Origin: Nymphaea colorata
Lineage: Eukaryota > Streptophyta > Magnoliopsida > Nymphaeales > Nymphaeaceae
Direction: 5' to 3'
Assembly (NCBI RefSeq): GCF_008831285.2
Contig: NC_045146.1
Location: 15,925,149-15,989,148 of the forward strand
DNA: 64,000 nucleotides
The position numbers and the translations under genes were made by a program. Shown one piece after another: positions 13,301-26,900 of the stretch. Numbering within the stretch: position 1 is the stretch's first letter; every line of letters begins with the position of its first letter. A model generated the notes under the pieces. The model did not search any database and was not told the DNA's origin. It worked only from the letters and a program-made list of their open reading frames with translations.

Positions 13301-16300
13301 AAATAACAATATTTTTACCTGTGATTTGATCCTCAAACAAATTTTTTTTCAAACACGAAGAGACGCAAAAAGAAAGACCATCAAAATGCTAACTTTAAGC
13401 CTTTTCTTTTATCCACGAACGTGTGCCTACTGCATATACAACATGTAACACATTTGATATTCCCCTCTATTGAAATAGTATCCAAATGACCAACCCAAAG
13501 CATGATAACAAACCCTTCTCAGTTCTCACACAAGCACGAAGGCTCAAAAAAAATTTAAATAAAAAACATTTTATTCACAGAAATGCTTAACAAATGCATT
13601 GGGAGCTGAGGGAGTTAACCTTCATTATACAAAAGAAGGAGGCTAGTTGAGCAAGCCTTATCAGAAAATCCAACAGCCCCATTTAGAGCCATAGAAGCTG
13701 CCCAACGGTCAGCTTAGACATTGTCAAAGGCCACTCTTGACATAAACAGAAAACAATAACAAAAGAAAGACAAAACAGGTTACATCACTACCTACATGCA
13801 GGGGGGCAAACTTGTCTCATATATACACACACACACATGCACATAAGCATGTACCTGACTACGCATATTATACATTTGGTAAGTCACAAGTGTTGATGAT
13901 CTAAAAGACGAAAATAATGGGAAGATAAAAAAAAATGAAAAGAAGAGGAAAGTTTTGCCACATTTTAAAAAAGAAGACCAAATTGAAAGTACTGCATTTT
14001 TATGTTCTTTTGCATTTTTCCAAAAGAATTTTAATATATTTTAAAAAATTTATGTTCATTTAATATTTTAATGACTATTCTGGATTTTGTTCAATGTTTG
14101 TTTAAGGAAATTAGTAGAAAACTGAAATGTTCTTTATTATCTATATATATGTAAACTCTGAATTCACAAAATTTTTCCTAGAAAAGACAAACTTCCATTT
14201 AAAGCCCAAGAAAAACCCTGCAATAAACAAATGAGGACTATACCTGTGAGTCTGTGACAAAATTATCTATGAATAGATACTGTATTGTGTAAAAACTATA
14301 AGCATATGGACAAATAGACATAATTTAATACTGTTTGATATAGCTAAAAGTTGATAGGGCATCTGCCTCAAAGTTTCTGTTGACAGGGCAGAAGAGAATG
14401 TCTCAGATGTTCTATATGCGACATTCTCTTCCAAGCATTCAAAAGTGCCATTAGCAATTAAGATTTTGTCATACTCAAGGAATTATGTTCGTGACTTGTA
14501 AGAAGGAAAGCACCTTTACCTAATGCATATAACTTTAGCGCTCATGTCAGGAATAACTATGCCCAGTGTTGGCCTACAAGGCTCTGCTCTTGGATCAGAA
14601 TAATTAGTTGAGTATTAACATGATGGGTCTTATGCCTTCAAAGTAATCCACTTTACAGCTAGTTCATGTTCACAAACTAGACAAAGACTCTCAGACACCT
14701 ATCTGAAGCAATTACCTGCTAGAAAGATATTTCTGCACACCTCTGATGAATCTTCCACCAAAAACTTCTTTAGGATATGCTTCTAGCCATTCAATAATTG
14801 TCTGTCAATTCAACAGACAATGAAAGTTGTTATGTCATTATCACACGGCACATAACACAGGTGGCTAGAATCAACAGGACAAAAGTAATCGATATCCAAG
14901 CAAGGTAAACAACTAAAGGCTAGAATTGCACATTTTCTCTGGTTACAAAGAAATTACATGATTTCCAACTGGGCAACAAATTTTCCCAAGGCAAGGGCAA
15001 CCAGATGCTTAAAGGTTTAACCAATTGTTCCGCTATTCATAATTAAAAGAGAAGATCTATCTTTATATCAAAAATACATGGTAAACACAAAAAGTTCATG
15101 CCATCTAACGAGTTACATTTATTGGTCTCTCTGGCTTGGATAACAATTGCCTGGCAGCAAGTCCACTAACCACTGTGACAAAAGTGGCCCTAGGCTATCT
15201 GCTATAAGCATTGCCAAGTGAAAAAAGCAACCTGGAAGTTGCAGATCATTGTTCTAAAAGTTCATCTGGCATACAAACAGTATAAATCATATCAAAGAAT
15301 CCAGCAACACCTCAACGTATTCAAGTATCTAAAACAGAAGCTAAATCAAGCCAATGGTTCTCTTGGTTATATGCATAATATCGAGAAGTCAAATGAGTAT
15401 TTTATGTCAAATAGGTGCGGGTTGTGGGGTGGCAGCTTTCAGAAAAAGTTGGGACATGCAGCAAGGGTATATATGACATAGAAATTGTTCACAAACAGTA
15501 AACAGCAAACAGACTTGTCCACAGCCAATAGACTTGAGATTAAACTAAAAAAAACAGAAAAATATGAGACACTAAGAAAGGTTATTATTATAAACCATAT
15601 TATACAATACAATAGATTAGGACAAACAAAAAACAGATTATACAATCACCCAGTATAAAATCTTATAACAGACTATGCAATAAAGCAGAATAAATAAAAC
15701 AAAAAAAAAATGAAACACACATATCTGTATCATAGCATTCTTTTATTTTTTCTCAATAAAGAGGATCACCTCAGCTGATTTTGCAGCTTAAGAAAACAAA
15801 AGAAATAGATGATTATGGTTCAACAGGCTTTGTTTTACTTTTATAAAACAAATGCCTGAAAAGGGGGTCCTGTGAGAGAGGAGGTGATGCCTGACAAGAC
15901 GAAATGCTCGAAAAGGAGGTCCTGTTGAACCCTAATATTATGCTGTTGATGTGAGTCAGGGGTGAACCCAATTTTGGGCAAAAAAAAAAAGCTGGAGTGC
16001 TGATCACACCAGACTCCGTACCCACCTGGTGTAGGCACAGGTGTGGGCACTATTTCAAAGGCATCCGTGTCACCTAGAAAGTATTTTATGAGCAACCACA
16101 AATGTAAGCCACGTCAGAATCCCATAAAATATTTGAAAAAAAAAACATGATGGAATGAAAAATGAAATAAAAGGTGTCATAGCCAATGTGATAAAAAGTA
16201 ATCTTCCCTTTCAATCAAAGCTGAAGATATTCCCTTCCAAGCACTATTTTCAACACTCAGAGTTGCATGAAATGTTTATCAGAAAATGGAGATAACAAGC

Positions 16301-17928
16301 ATCATAAACCAAGTATGGCAGAAAAACAAGTCATGTACAAGGTAAAAAAGTGTGAATAATCAACTCTAAAAGTCACAGAACAACAGGAACCCACAGGAAA
16401 AGACAGAAGAAAAGGAAGAAGCTACAGTTTAGCAAATTTATGTTCATTTCATTTCTTTGTGACAAAAATGGAACATGTAAGAGCTATTTGCAATGGACTA
16501 TGCCTTCCTGACAATGATTAATGAATAGCATCTGGACTACAGAAAAAAAAGGGGGGGGGATACCATGAGAGACTCACATTTCTCACTGTTGGAGAAATAC
16601 ATTCAAAAATGGAAAACAGTTTGGTGGCAAGAGCGTCTCCAGGCCTACATTCCAACAAAATAAAAGCATAGAAACCTGTCATTAGATCAAAATCATAAAA
16701 CATAAGCTTTGAACAAGAACCTTATAGAAGTTAGAGGCCAATAGCATATTCTAGTGAACCAAAAAAAATTGATAGAAACAAATTCAGCGGCAAATGCAGT
16801 CCCATGCAAATAATTGTCTAGCTTTCGCTAGTTCTCTTCAAAGTTACCGGAGCCAGCTATCACCAGACTTAAACAAGCATGAGCTATAGGGTAGCCAAAT
16901 TTGATGTCATCATAACTGTAGCAAAATGACAAAAAGTGATGGCAAACTTATGATACTCCTAGAAAACAGCAGCCCATGAGGGAAAGGATGATAAGTTTTT
17001 TAAGTGAAAGCACCATCACAAGTTCCAAAAAGGCCTTAAGATGATAAGGTCAGGAACTAAAACACCACCCCATTGTCCAAGCACACTTTTGCTTCCAATG
17101 TGGACATGTTCTCCCGTTGTTGATAATAACTAAAAATGGCTAAGCTGAATGTATTTTTACAGGACGACTAATTGCAGCATATAGCTAGTGAATATCAGAT
17201 CCTATGCACGTGGTGTCCCTCTATATGCTCATAGCCAACAATCTTATCAAAGTAATAGGAAAAAATTCCATCACAATATTCTCAGAAAAAATCCCAAACA
17301 CCAACATTTATAACAGCTAAAGGACTTTGGCACTTTAGCAATAATCCAAAACCCTAACAAGAAATAGAAATCTGGACAGCATACATGATGTCCTTTAAAA
17401 GGATTAAAGAGTGAGAAAAAGAAGATTAAAAAAACAACCCACATTAATACCAAAATAGGTTCAACAAGAAGCTGCACAAGAGGAGGCTCTTAAGAGCTAA
17501 TTGACACAAACACGCCTAAAGAGGTGCCACTCCTGCATCAATGCATTGTCAGTGTGTGGGTGAAGCTCTGGTGCAGGAAACATGCAGTCAATGTGAACCT
17601 GCTGCAGTCATTGGGGCATCAATCTAATTTTTATCAAAATCAGTGCACACACACAAAGCCTACCAAAAAAATTGGATACGGTCAACTTGAGCCAGGTGCG
17701 CACCAGCTTATTTATGTCAATATTTCAGCCCAGTGAAGGTTGACCAAGACTATGCTTGTCTCATTAGCAAACTCATAAAACCAAATAAAAAAGAAAAAAG
17801 GTGTTAGGACACATCAATTCCTCCCCTTTTCTCCAGTTCTTCGCCTTAGCGCTTTCTCCCTCTTCAAGTTTTAGTGTTGGTAAACAATGTATGCACATCG
17901 GCTGTATGTGTGTACATACATAATATTA

Positions 17929-17965
<37 letters not shown>

Positions 17966-20900
17966 GTGGTATATTTCAATTTTTTCTGTATTCTTTTATT
18001 TGTATACTTTGATTTTTTTTCTTTATTTCCTTTTTTCTGATTGACTGCTAAACTAGCTTTTGGAAGCCCTGACTGCTAATTCAGCTACCAGGTAAACTCG
18101 CTGTTAGGAGCTCCAATAGCTAGTTCTGCTCCCTTTTGTAGCTCTTCTCTCTCTCCTTTTGTGTATATAAATTCCCCATTTGATGTATCAACTTATGTAT
18201 ATTCACATGCATTAAGGTGCCAATAAAGCTTCTTCATTCTTATGTTCTTTATGTGAGTGATCTGTGAGCACATTGTTCTAGTCCTTTGTGACTAGTTTGT
18301 TCTTAACTTCTTATTATTCTAGTACATTGTGACTAGGTGATTCTAGTGACACTTGTGCGATTAAAGGTTCAGATTGGAGACCATTTTCTTATGGGTGCCT
18401 CTCCAGCAAGATGTCTAACAGCCAGTTGTCACTCTCTCTTTCTCTCTCTCTCTCATTCTCCCTGGTGACTGGCAAGACTTTACAGCAGCCAGAGTTCTAT
18501 GTTTCTGTCTCATCATTCCAGCGACCAGGTGCTCTCTCTCCCCCTCTTTGTACTTCTCTTTTCCAACTCATTGTCTTTTCTACTATATGCATCTATGTAC
18601 TTTTCTATGCATGCTTGACAATTATATGTGGTCTGTAGTTCAGCCTTTTTGGATGGGCTGCAATCTGTTTTCTATCTGGCTTATATTCAACATTATTTTA
18701 GATTGGTTTTATGTGGTTTTCACATGAATTTATATTGAATCGAGATTGGATATTATATATATTAATCGAATTATTGTCTCCTTCATAAACTTGCATGCTA
18801 AGCTTATTTGTCAAGATCAGAAGTTAGACTCAAAGTCAGTAAGGACCTAAAAAGACTAGTTGGGACTAGTCATTTGAGTTGGTCCCAGTCAATTGTCTAG
18901 AATAAAATTAATAGATGAACACATAGACCTAAAATATACACAAATAATCGAACTTCACATTTTAGATAGAAAGAGAGAGAGATACTGGATACAAGATATA
19001 TAGAAATAAAGAGTACATGTCATACACAAGATATAGAAATACAATGTAACACAAACATAGAATATGCAGACTGCATAATATATAGAAATACAAAATAGTT
19101 GAAGAATATATACCTGATACGTTGAAAGAAAGCTGAATGTTTGAAAAAGAGAGAGAGAGAGAGAGAGATGGGAAAAGTAGGAGGAAAACAACAAGAGGGA
19201 GAGGAAAAAGGGAAGAAAGGGAGAGAGAGAGAGAAAGGAAAAAAAGGAAAGAAAACAGGTGTGGCCTCTTTTTTTTTTTTTTAAGAAGAACTGTCAATGA
19301 TCAATTGATAGATTGACTAGTTGACCAGGTCAGAAACAGGCCCAGCTGCCTTGAAGGCATGGACTATAGTTAGCTGACCGCAGCCTGACCTGACAAGGTG
19401 GCTAGTCAGAAAGACTAGCCGCCAGTTTGACAATTAAAATAATAAGTTTCCAGATTTTTATGAATTTCATAGTTTTGTACTGTCTATATCATTGTCACAA
19501 CTCACAAACATCATTCTTGGGTTTTTAACGGCACGGTTTTTTTTGGGGTATTTTTTGACATTTTTTTCTTGGAAAAATCTCTGGAAAATTGCTACAAATT
19601 TTTAAAAAATTAAAAAAAGAAACTTTAGATAAAAATAAAATAAATGAGAACCTAATAAGAAGTCATAAATAAAACTAGATGAAAGTGGTACAAAGAACAT
19701 TTTAATGATGATAAAAAAAATAACCGTAAAATAATTTAGTTTAAGTTTAAAATTAAACCAAGGATGATATTAATGTTAAAAAAAGATAAAAATGAAAGAA
19801 TGGGGAAAAAATCGCAATAAAAACATGGTAAATTTATTTTTCACGTTTTTTTCAAAACATCGCAACTTTTTTCCTTTTTTGTTTTTCTCATTTTTTTCAT
19901 TGATAGCGTGATATTTTTGAAAATATCACGGTCTCTGTGACAGTGAGATTCTATATATACATAAAGATACACCTTCCTGCACCTGCACCCAAGTTTTTCG
20001 TGAAAAATCACAATCCTGCATCCAAGACTTGCTTGAAATAACTTAAAAGCAACACATAAAATGTAAAAAAGGTATCATAAAATGTAAAAAAGGTATGAAC
20101 TGCTGAAGAACCAAAATGCTTGAAGTAAGACTATTACAAAACAAAGGTCTCAACCCTACATATACCAACAAGTAACAAGGCTAGCCACTGGGACTAGCCA
20201 GTGATTCAAGGTTAAAGACTTAAAGGAAACCAATATGCTGGGAACAAGCATATTACGAAGAAAAGGTTTCAGCCCCTATATTATACAGCAATGAGGAACA
20301 AGACTTTCCTTTCTGACTACTAAAGGCCAAGAGGAATGACCAAAAACATAAACTCCAGAATACAATAGATGTAAAAAACAAAAGCATACCAAGCACTAGT
20401 GTCTAAATATACAGAGTCACATACATACACATGAAAAGTACATATTGTGTGTATTGCATATATGAAATATATATACGATATAAACATGTAAATATGTATA
20501 CATAATTTCAACAAACCATAGTATGCAGACACCTATTGAAGCATGAAGAACTTAGGATCTATTGGAAGGTAGGGTTCACAGGAAAAGTCATCTAGAGAAC
20601 AACAGACCACTCAGAAATAAGAAACAAGAGAACTATAGCACAATGTTTGCTCAGAACACTAGAACTGAAGGGAGAAAAAAAGATCTACTAAAACAAATAT
20701 ACTCTAACATGTGAACATGAAATGCTTTTTGCAAAAAATTCAACAAAGGAATGCCCTAACATAACAAGCATAATAAATACAATCTGATTCATGTAACATG
20801 ACATCATAGCAGACAACAGAAAAATCAGCCATACCCCTTTTCTCCAATAAGAGGACACTGAAGAGAAATTAGCAATACCTGTGCCCAAAAAAAATAAATA

Positions 20901-23900
20901 AATAAGTAAACCAATGATAGGAGAAAAATAATATGAACTCTTGAACATGTGAAAAAGATGTTGACGGTTGGAAAATGCATAAAGGCAGCCTGGTTGTTTG
21001 AGAAAAAAGCACTACTGGTCAGGTGTTTTCCCATGCATGAAAGTAGGGAAAAAGACAGATATGGAAGCTTATATACTTAGTTGCATAAACAGGAAAAGAA
21101 TTATTTGGAAAATCAAGAAGTGGTCCCATGAGAAGGTGGGGCCAAATTTAACTGCCTTTGCCTCCTAAGCTGCTCTAGTTTTTTCAGTCAAGAGTCTGAG
21201 TGACATTACTATTTAGTTCTTCTTTCCTCTGTAATTTTTCCAAAATATATAAAGAAGATAACTCCAGGATCTTAGCCAGTCTACAAAAATAAAAAGCCAA
21301 AGATATTCAAGCTTCCATACGTGAGTTATCAATATACTTCATCCCACCTTGAACCCTCCGCTCATCCATTGGTAAGTAGGTCAGTTTAACAACAACAGTC
21401 TGATAAAGGAACAATATTGTAAATTTAATTTGGAGAAACTGCCCTATTGTTTCTTGGAGTTCTTTAACAAGGAAGTCAAGGAAGAAATCCTAGAAACTGG
21501 CACAAGCAACAGGATAACATTAGTTTAAAGCACGTATTCTATGCACAATGTGATCAAATAAATTAAATGCAAATATTTGTTCTACATTCAGGTTCATCAG
21601 ATTCTCATTAAGATTAAAAACAGAATGAAAATTTGTCCAAAAAATCTAAAGCAAAGTAAAGCAAACAAATGCAACATGAACATGTTTTAGAACCCATCCT
21701 TCACGTCCTAGTCAAGCTAATCAAAAAATTGTCAGGAACAACAGAAAGGTTCAAACTGGGATGATTTGATAAAAAGCTACCTCCTAAACAAATTGGATAG
21801 ATGTCTGCACCATCAAAAAAGGCTAATCGCAGCAGAAAACTGACAAGGTAAGGCACTGTAATAAATGCAAAAAAATGCTGCATTTTATAAGCATGGAACA
21901 AAAATTTGCTAAGTCATCAATGTCAGACAGTTCAAGTTCTAACTGCAGAAGCAGTGGACAGTGAAATAGAGTATATATGTGTCTGCACAGTGCATATGTT
22001 CATCAAAAAAAAAAAAAATCAAGTCCAAAGGCAGTAGGCACGAGAAATATAGTATTTCAGCAAATAAAGCGAAAAGAGAAAACCCACCCTTGTCCACCTT
22101 GATTCAGGAACTCCATGCATATGCCTTTCTATACCTTCTAGCAAACGATGCATGGAACTAACCAGCCTTCTCAAAACCTGCAGTTTTTCTAAAGGAACTT
22201 ATTATATCTGAAACTGAAGGGGCAGACCATTTTATTGAATATATAATTGCAAAATAACCTCTGGGTTATACAGCTCCAAGATGTGCTGATAAACATCACG
22301 AATAAGAAGAATATCAAGTCCAGGACCATCTTGACCTGCACAGACAAATGAAAACATATGCAAGCAAAATTACACAAGCAGAACACACATAGGCATAACA
22401 TAAAGTAAATAATGTCCAGCGAGGATGGCTTTCCTCTTAATGCCAACTAAAATAACAGATAAACATAATTCTTATTTTTCATTATTTGAGACGATTTATG
22501 TTCACACACTGTTTTTATTATTCATATTCAGGTTATTGGTAAGTGACATCCAGTATTTATGAGTCAAACACTAAGCAAGGTGAAAAAAATATAGCAGTAA
22601 AATGAAAGGATTACCTTGTTCCATTACGTGCCAAAAATGCCTCACTTCAGGCCCATTGGTACTACATTAAGCTCCATGCTTTGTTTTCTACATAATCATA
22701 TGAAAACTGAAAGAGCTATTTGCCACAAACACCCTAAATTTTCAGTTGTGCTGATGTTGCATCCAAATGCAGGAGTTGGCAATGGGAACATCTTATATTT
22801 CAGAGTTTGAGATATATTAAATTATTAATGGTATAATACCCTGATCACATACTAACAATGTCATGTTTCAGTTCTTTCTAGAATGTGAACTACAGGCAAC
22901 GGGATGAGTCAGTATCTGTCAAACTGCAGACTGAGTCTTAAATCTAATAATTTAAAATATATTGATGGCCATATATACCTTGATCAGACTATTTGGTGTA
23001 CTGATCATAGCTCAGCAATTGGCTACATGACAGGTTAGATCCATCAAATCAGATACTCGCATGAGTTTCAAACCAAGTTGTTACGGCTGATCAACAGCCT
23101 CAACCAACTGGTGACTGGTGAGAAATGAAAGAAGAAATAAGCTTTACAAGCTTCCCAAGTTTGGTGAGAAGGATAGCTATTTCCTCAACCTTAACTTGGT
23201 AGCTTACCTGCAAACTAGATCAACACCCCTTTTTAAGAAAAAAAATGTAAAACTGCACCTTATAAATCTGGGTTGATTTATTAGATAAGACTCAAGAAGA
23301 CCTAAGCTCAAAAAGTCATCGAACCATCTATATAGTTGTCCCATATTGCTTCAGGTTTGGACTAGAACTAGACTCACCTGAAGCTCGATCAGTTGATTGC
23401 CTCACTGATGCAAATGGAAGCATAATCAAATCATGTAATGGATCTAATTAGATTTTTTTGTACTTATTAGATGGATCCAGATCCGAAATCCATCCCTTTC
23501 TCTATATAAAGGGACGTGGGTCATTTTTGTAACGGGGTGAAGAAAAGTTGAAAGAAATGAAGTGTTATGTTGTTTTCTTTGTTTTTTCATGTTCTTTGTT
23601 CATTTGCTTGAGTTTTAGTTAGTTTTAGTTTAGTTTAGTTAGTTTTAGTTTAGTCATTAGCTTAGAGTTGGATGCATTTAGATTAAGATTCCTTAATCTT
23701 AGTTCTTTATTGCATCAAGTGGTATCAGAGCGAGGCTTTCATCAACATGAAGGATCAAATTTGGCAAACCTTGCTGCAACAGGAATCTGATTTATCTTGT
23801 CTAAGAGAAGAAGTTGCTGCTTTTACAACAAAAGTGGATGCGTTGGGAGTCTCTCTCGATAGATTAATGGACGAATGCAGAGAAGTGTTTCGCCAAGCTC

Positions 23901-26900
23901 TGCAGAACATGCAAATTAACGTACAAAGCTACCGGGCGATTCCTGCAAATGTTATTCCCAATCTCTGTGCGTTGGGAGCTGTAGAACCGTCGCAAGGTTA
24001 CCTTGCGAGAGACACCAGGGTTTTGTGGGGAATCTTAAATGCATCTTTGGAAGGAGTTCCTGCCGGAGGTCCATTGCCGACAGGCGTAGCAAATCCCACG
24101 CCAGGGCTTCCTGCCAGAGTTGCCCTGTTTTCGTCTGAAGGAGGTGGAGAATCAGCTGCGTCCTCCTCCCATCGTCAAGCAGAAATCTCGGCCCTTGTTG
24201 GTTTGCCCACCCATGAGCAGATGAAGGCGTCGTGTCCAGCGAAGGGAGCTTGGGTGGACCAGGCGAAGCGCGACGGATATCCTTGTTTCCATCACCGGTC
24301 AGTGGTGGTGCAGGAAACGCCGCTAGCACTTCTGCAAAACAGGAGGTGCCGCCGTCTACCTGCACCCTTCCGCCTCCTGCTTGTGTGAACATCCTGGTGT
24401 CCCCACCTCTGGAATGGGCTCCGCCCATGGAATCGCCGCCCGCCGGCAGACCGGAGGCGACAGGTAGCCGCCGTCCGCCACTTCCCCCACTCAGACAAGA
24501 TGGGGCGGCGGCGGTGGGCACCGCTCTTTAGCCCTCTGGTTTGCCCCTTCCGCCCCTGTTTGAGGCGGAAAGGGGTAACCATGAGCAGCGCCTCGAACTG
24601 CCGCTCGAGGCGCTCATGGGCTTCGACCGGTTACTTTTGGGACCGGTTCAAGCCAAAGCAAGTTTTGGACCCGGTTCGAGTCCATATCGCCCGATTCACG
24701 GGTATAAGACTTCAGATTTGGATCCAAACCAGTTCTTTCCATCACTTGAGATGAGATTTGAATCAGCAATGCCCATAGACCATATCCAAGCCTGTGTTTC
24801 TTCTCCAAAGCCACCACCTGAGCCGCCACCTTGATCGTCTTCAGGAGAAGTGAGCAGACCACCAACTAGTGGAGCAGTTGGTCCTTTTTGTTCAGCAGAT
24901 CCAAACTTTATCCAAACCCTCTAAGGTGAAGAAACATTTTGGCAGAACGAAGGGTTTAAAACTCGTCGAGGACGACTCTTCTCCAACTAGGGGAGTTTGA
25001 TGCAAATGGAAGCATAATCAAATCATGTAATGGATCTAATTAGATTTTTTTGTACTTATTAGATGGATCCAGATCCGAAATCCATCCCTTTCTCTATATA
25101 AAGGGACGTGGGTCATTTTTGTAACGGGGTGAAGAAAAGTTGAAAGAAATGAAGTGTTATGTTGTTTTCTTTGTTTTTTCATGTTCTTTGTTCATTTGCT
25201 TGAGTTTTAGTTAGTTTTAGTTTAGTTTAGTTAGTTTTAGTTTAGTCATTAGCTTAGAGTTGGATGCATTTAGATTAAGATTCCTTAATCTTAGTTCTTT
25301 ATTGCATCACTCACTCAGATTGGTCAAAGAACCAGTTACACGTGCATGCAGACATATGTACAAACATTAGACACTACACATAGGGGGCAAGGTGTAATGG
25401 CCAACAACCACCTAAGCTGGTCTATAGCAACCTTAGAAGAGGGAAAATGTGCACATCAGGGTCATAGGTCATACAGAAACTTCAGCAAAGGGGAATCACC
25501 TCACACCATTATAGGCATATGTTTGCATATTCACACAGAGATTCAGCTACTATCTTTGAGAAGCTTTACTATTTATCCAGCTTTCTGAATATTAAAGTCC
25601 ATGTTCACGAGTCACAAATCAATTTTTTGGCTACAGCCAGCTTGTGTAAGTAATCATCGATCAATGCTTTAGCATGACACCACTTACTAATATCTTCATA
25701 CACAAAACTGAAAAACAACTCATATTGGTGCATATTTTCAATGGAACTTACCAAGTTTGTTCAAGAGCACTGTACTCTTCGAATCTTCTGTACCCAGCCA
25801 ACGAGAAGGCTGCAGCTTAAATGATAAAATGAGAAATCTTGTAGATGAGAAAACATCTTCCATTGCATGTACATGAACTGCCAAGATTCTTGCTGATTTT
25901 ATGCAGTCCTGAAGAGGGGAAAGCCAAGTGCAACACAAAACCCAAAATGAATGAACCCATATATCTGTTAATGTTGAAAACTATAATATATCTGTCTAAT
26001 CAGCAAGCTTCTAGAAAATATTTCCTTGTTAGTTCAGAATCTTGAGATGGAGAAACACCTCAAGAATTTTTGGCAGATATGGAATGACTACTGGCCTCAA
26101 CCCCTTTCCATGCATATCTTCAGTCCCAGAACCATCTGGCAATCTTGAAGGCTCCACAAATGGTTGTTCTTCCCTGACATCCTGATGTTGCACAACTATT
26201 GGTAACTGATTAGCATTTTGGACTATTTCATCAGCCAGCGACCCACCATTCTCATGCTGAGTATAATCTGCAGTTGACAAGCCTTCATATCTGAAAAACA
26301 ATTAAAATGGTCACCACAGATCATTTTATATTCCATAAAAGAAATGAAATCGGTAGGAAATTAGGTCAACAGGATCTGTCTACTGTTACCTCAGAGTATC
26401 CAGAACATGATGTCGAAAAGAAGTAACAGTGTGTTCACCTGCAGCCACGGCATAGAGAAGACTGAAACCCTCACGTTCCAGATTAGGAATCAAGGATGGC
26501 AAAAGATTAATTCTGGTGCAAAATATGCCAATATTATAACATAATCCCAAGTACACCTGCACAGGTGCCATCATACATGTCTTCAACAATAGTTATTTAC
26601 CTTTTAGTGTGTCCAAGTTGATTTTGCTCCCCATCTCCCCACCCATATAACTTCCAATCCTCAGTAACTGCAATTGAATGCCGAGAACCAGCAGATGCTT
26701 GAATTATCCGTGATCCACATAGAGAATGCACTTCTCTTGGAAGAGGTATATCATCCACAACTCCATGTCCTGTTTGACCCCAATGGCCTTGGCCCCACTG
26801 TTACAGATCCAGTGACAGAAATGAAAAACGTAATGAAATCGACCCAGTGAATACAGATCAACCCATGCCACTGGCCAGCCCCCATTATGTTCTCTCCGAA

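Larger units (their letters stand above)
18640..21320. other. HERC intron 14, 5' half: AT-rich, possible MITE debris
   Basis: This is the part of the 4.6-kb intron 14 next to exon 14. Around 18840-18900 and 19300-19430 there are repeated GACTAG/CTAGTC words in opposite orientations, as in some decayed plant MITEs, but I could not define ends. 19540-19930 is a strongly A/T-homopolymeric stretch. 20822-20879 has splice-like ends but is not needed by the gene model. Confidence 0.35.
1345..21489 (-). other. HERC-like gene, exons 14-32 (middle region and HECT domain)
   Basis: Exons in transcript order: 21489-21321, 16675-16578, 14801-14716, 12361-12304, 12228-12133, 12033-11956, 10431-10387, 9861-9766, 9692-9612, 7377-7284, 5210-5131, 4955-4893, 4541-4404, 4326-4238, 2532-2451, 2340-2257, 1932-1858, 1759-1632, 1465-1345. 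Exons 22-32 encode the HECT domain. Exon 29 (ending HYDFD) joins exon 30 (starting [12 protein letters not shown]) directly, as in human HERC4, so the 24-nt candidate exon between them is not used. Exon 14 is supported by a long helical open frame and exon 15 by phase; both lie outside conserved domains and are less certain than the HECT exons. Confidence 0.85.
23406..25309 (+). mobile_element. Young non-autonomous LTR retrotransposon (1904 bp)
   Basis: Two 312-bp LTRs (23406-23717 and 24998-25309) appear identical base for base and carry 8-bp inverted ends TGATGCAA...TTGCATCA. Five bases CTCAC flank both sides (23401-23405 and 25310-25314) as a target duplication. A primer site TGGTATCAGAGC follows the 5' LTR after two bases, and a purine tract AGGGGAG precedes the 3' LTR. 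The interior is only 1280 bp and has no protease, integrase, reverse transcriptase or RNase H, so it needs a helper element. It sits in HERC intron 11, antisense to that gene. It is larger than a classical TRIM and much smaller than a LARD; 'gag-only TRIM-like' (TR-GAG) fits best. Identical LTRs imply very recent insertion. Confidence 0.95.

Noticed and set aside
15841-16101. 86-codon minus frame with a PTPVPTPGG stretch in HERC intron 15
   Set aside because: No splice borders in phase with the gene and no known domain; it overlaps the inverted-repeat block and is likely chance.
20822-20879. Possible extra HERC exon in intron 14
   Set aside because: It has splice-like ends, but including it breaks the phase into exon 15. 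Direct joining of exon 14 to exon 15 is phase-consistent.
23952-24521. 189-codon minus-strand frame inside the mini-retrotransposon
   Set aside because: It is antisense to the element and explained by the GC-rich composition, which leaves stop codons scarce in all frames.
24660-24680. GGTTCGAGTCC-like B box suggesting a tRNA or SINE
   Set aside because: No A box at the right spacing and no acceptor stem or cloverleaf; it lies inside the retroelement interior.
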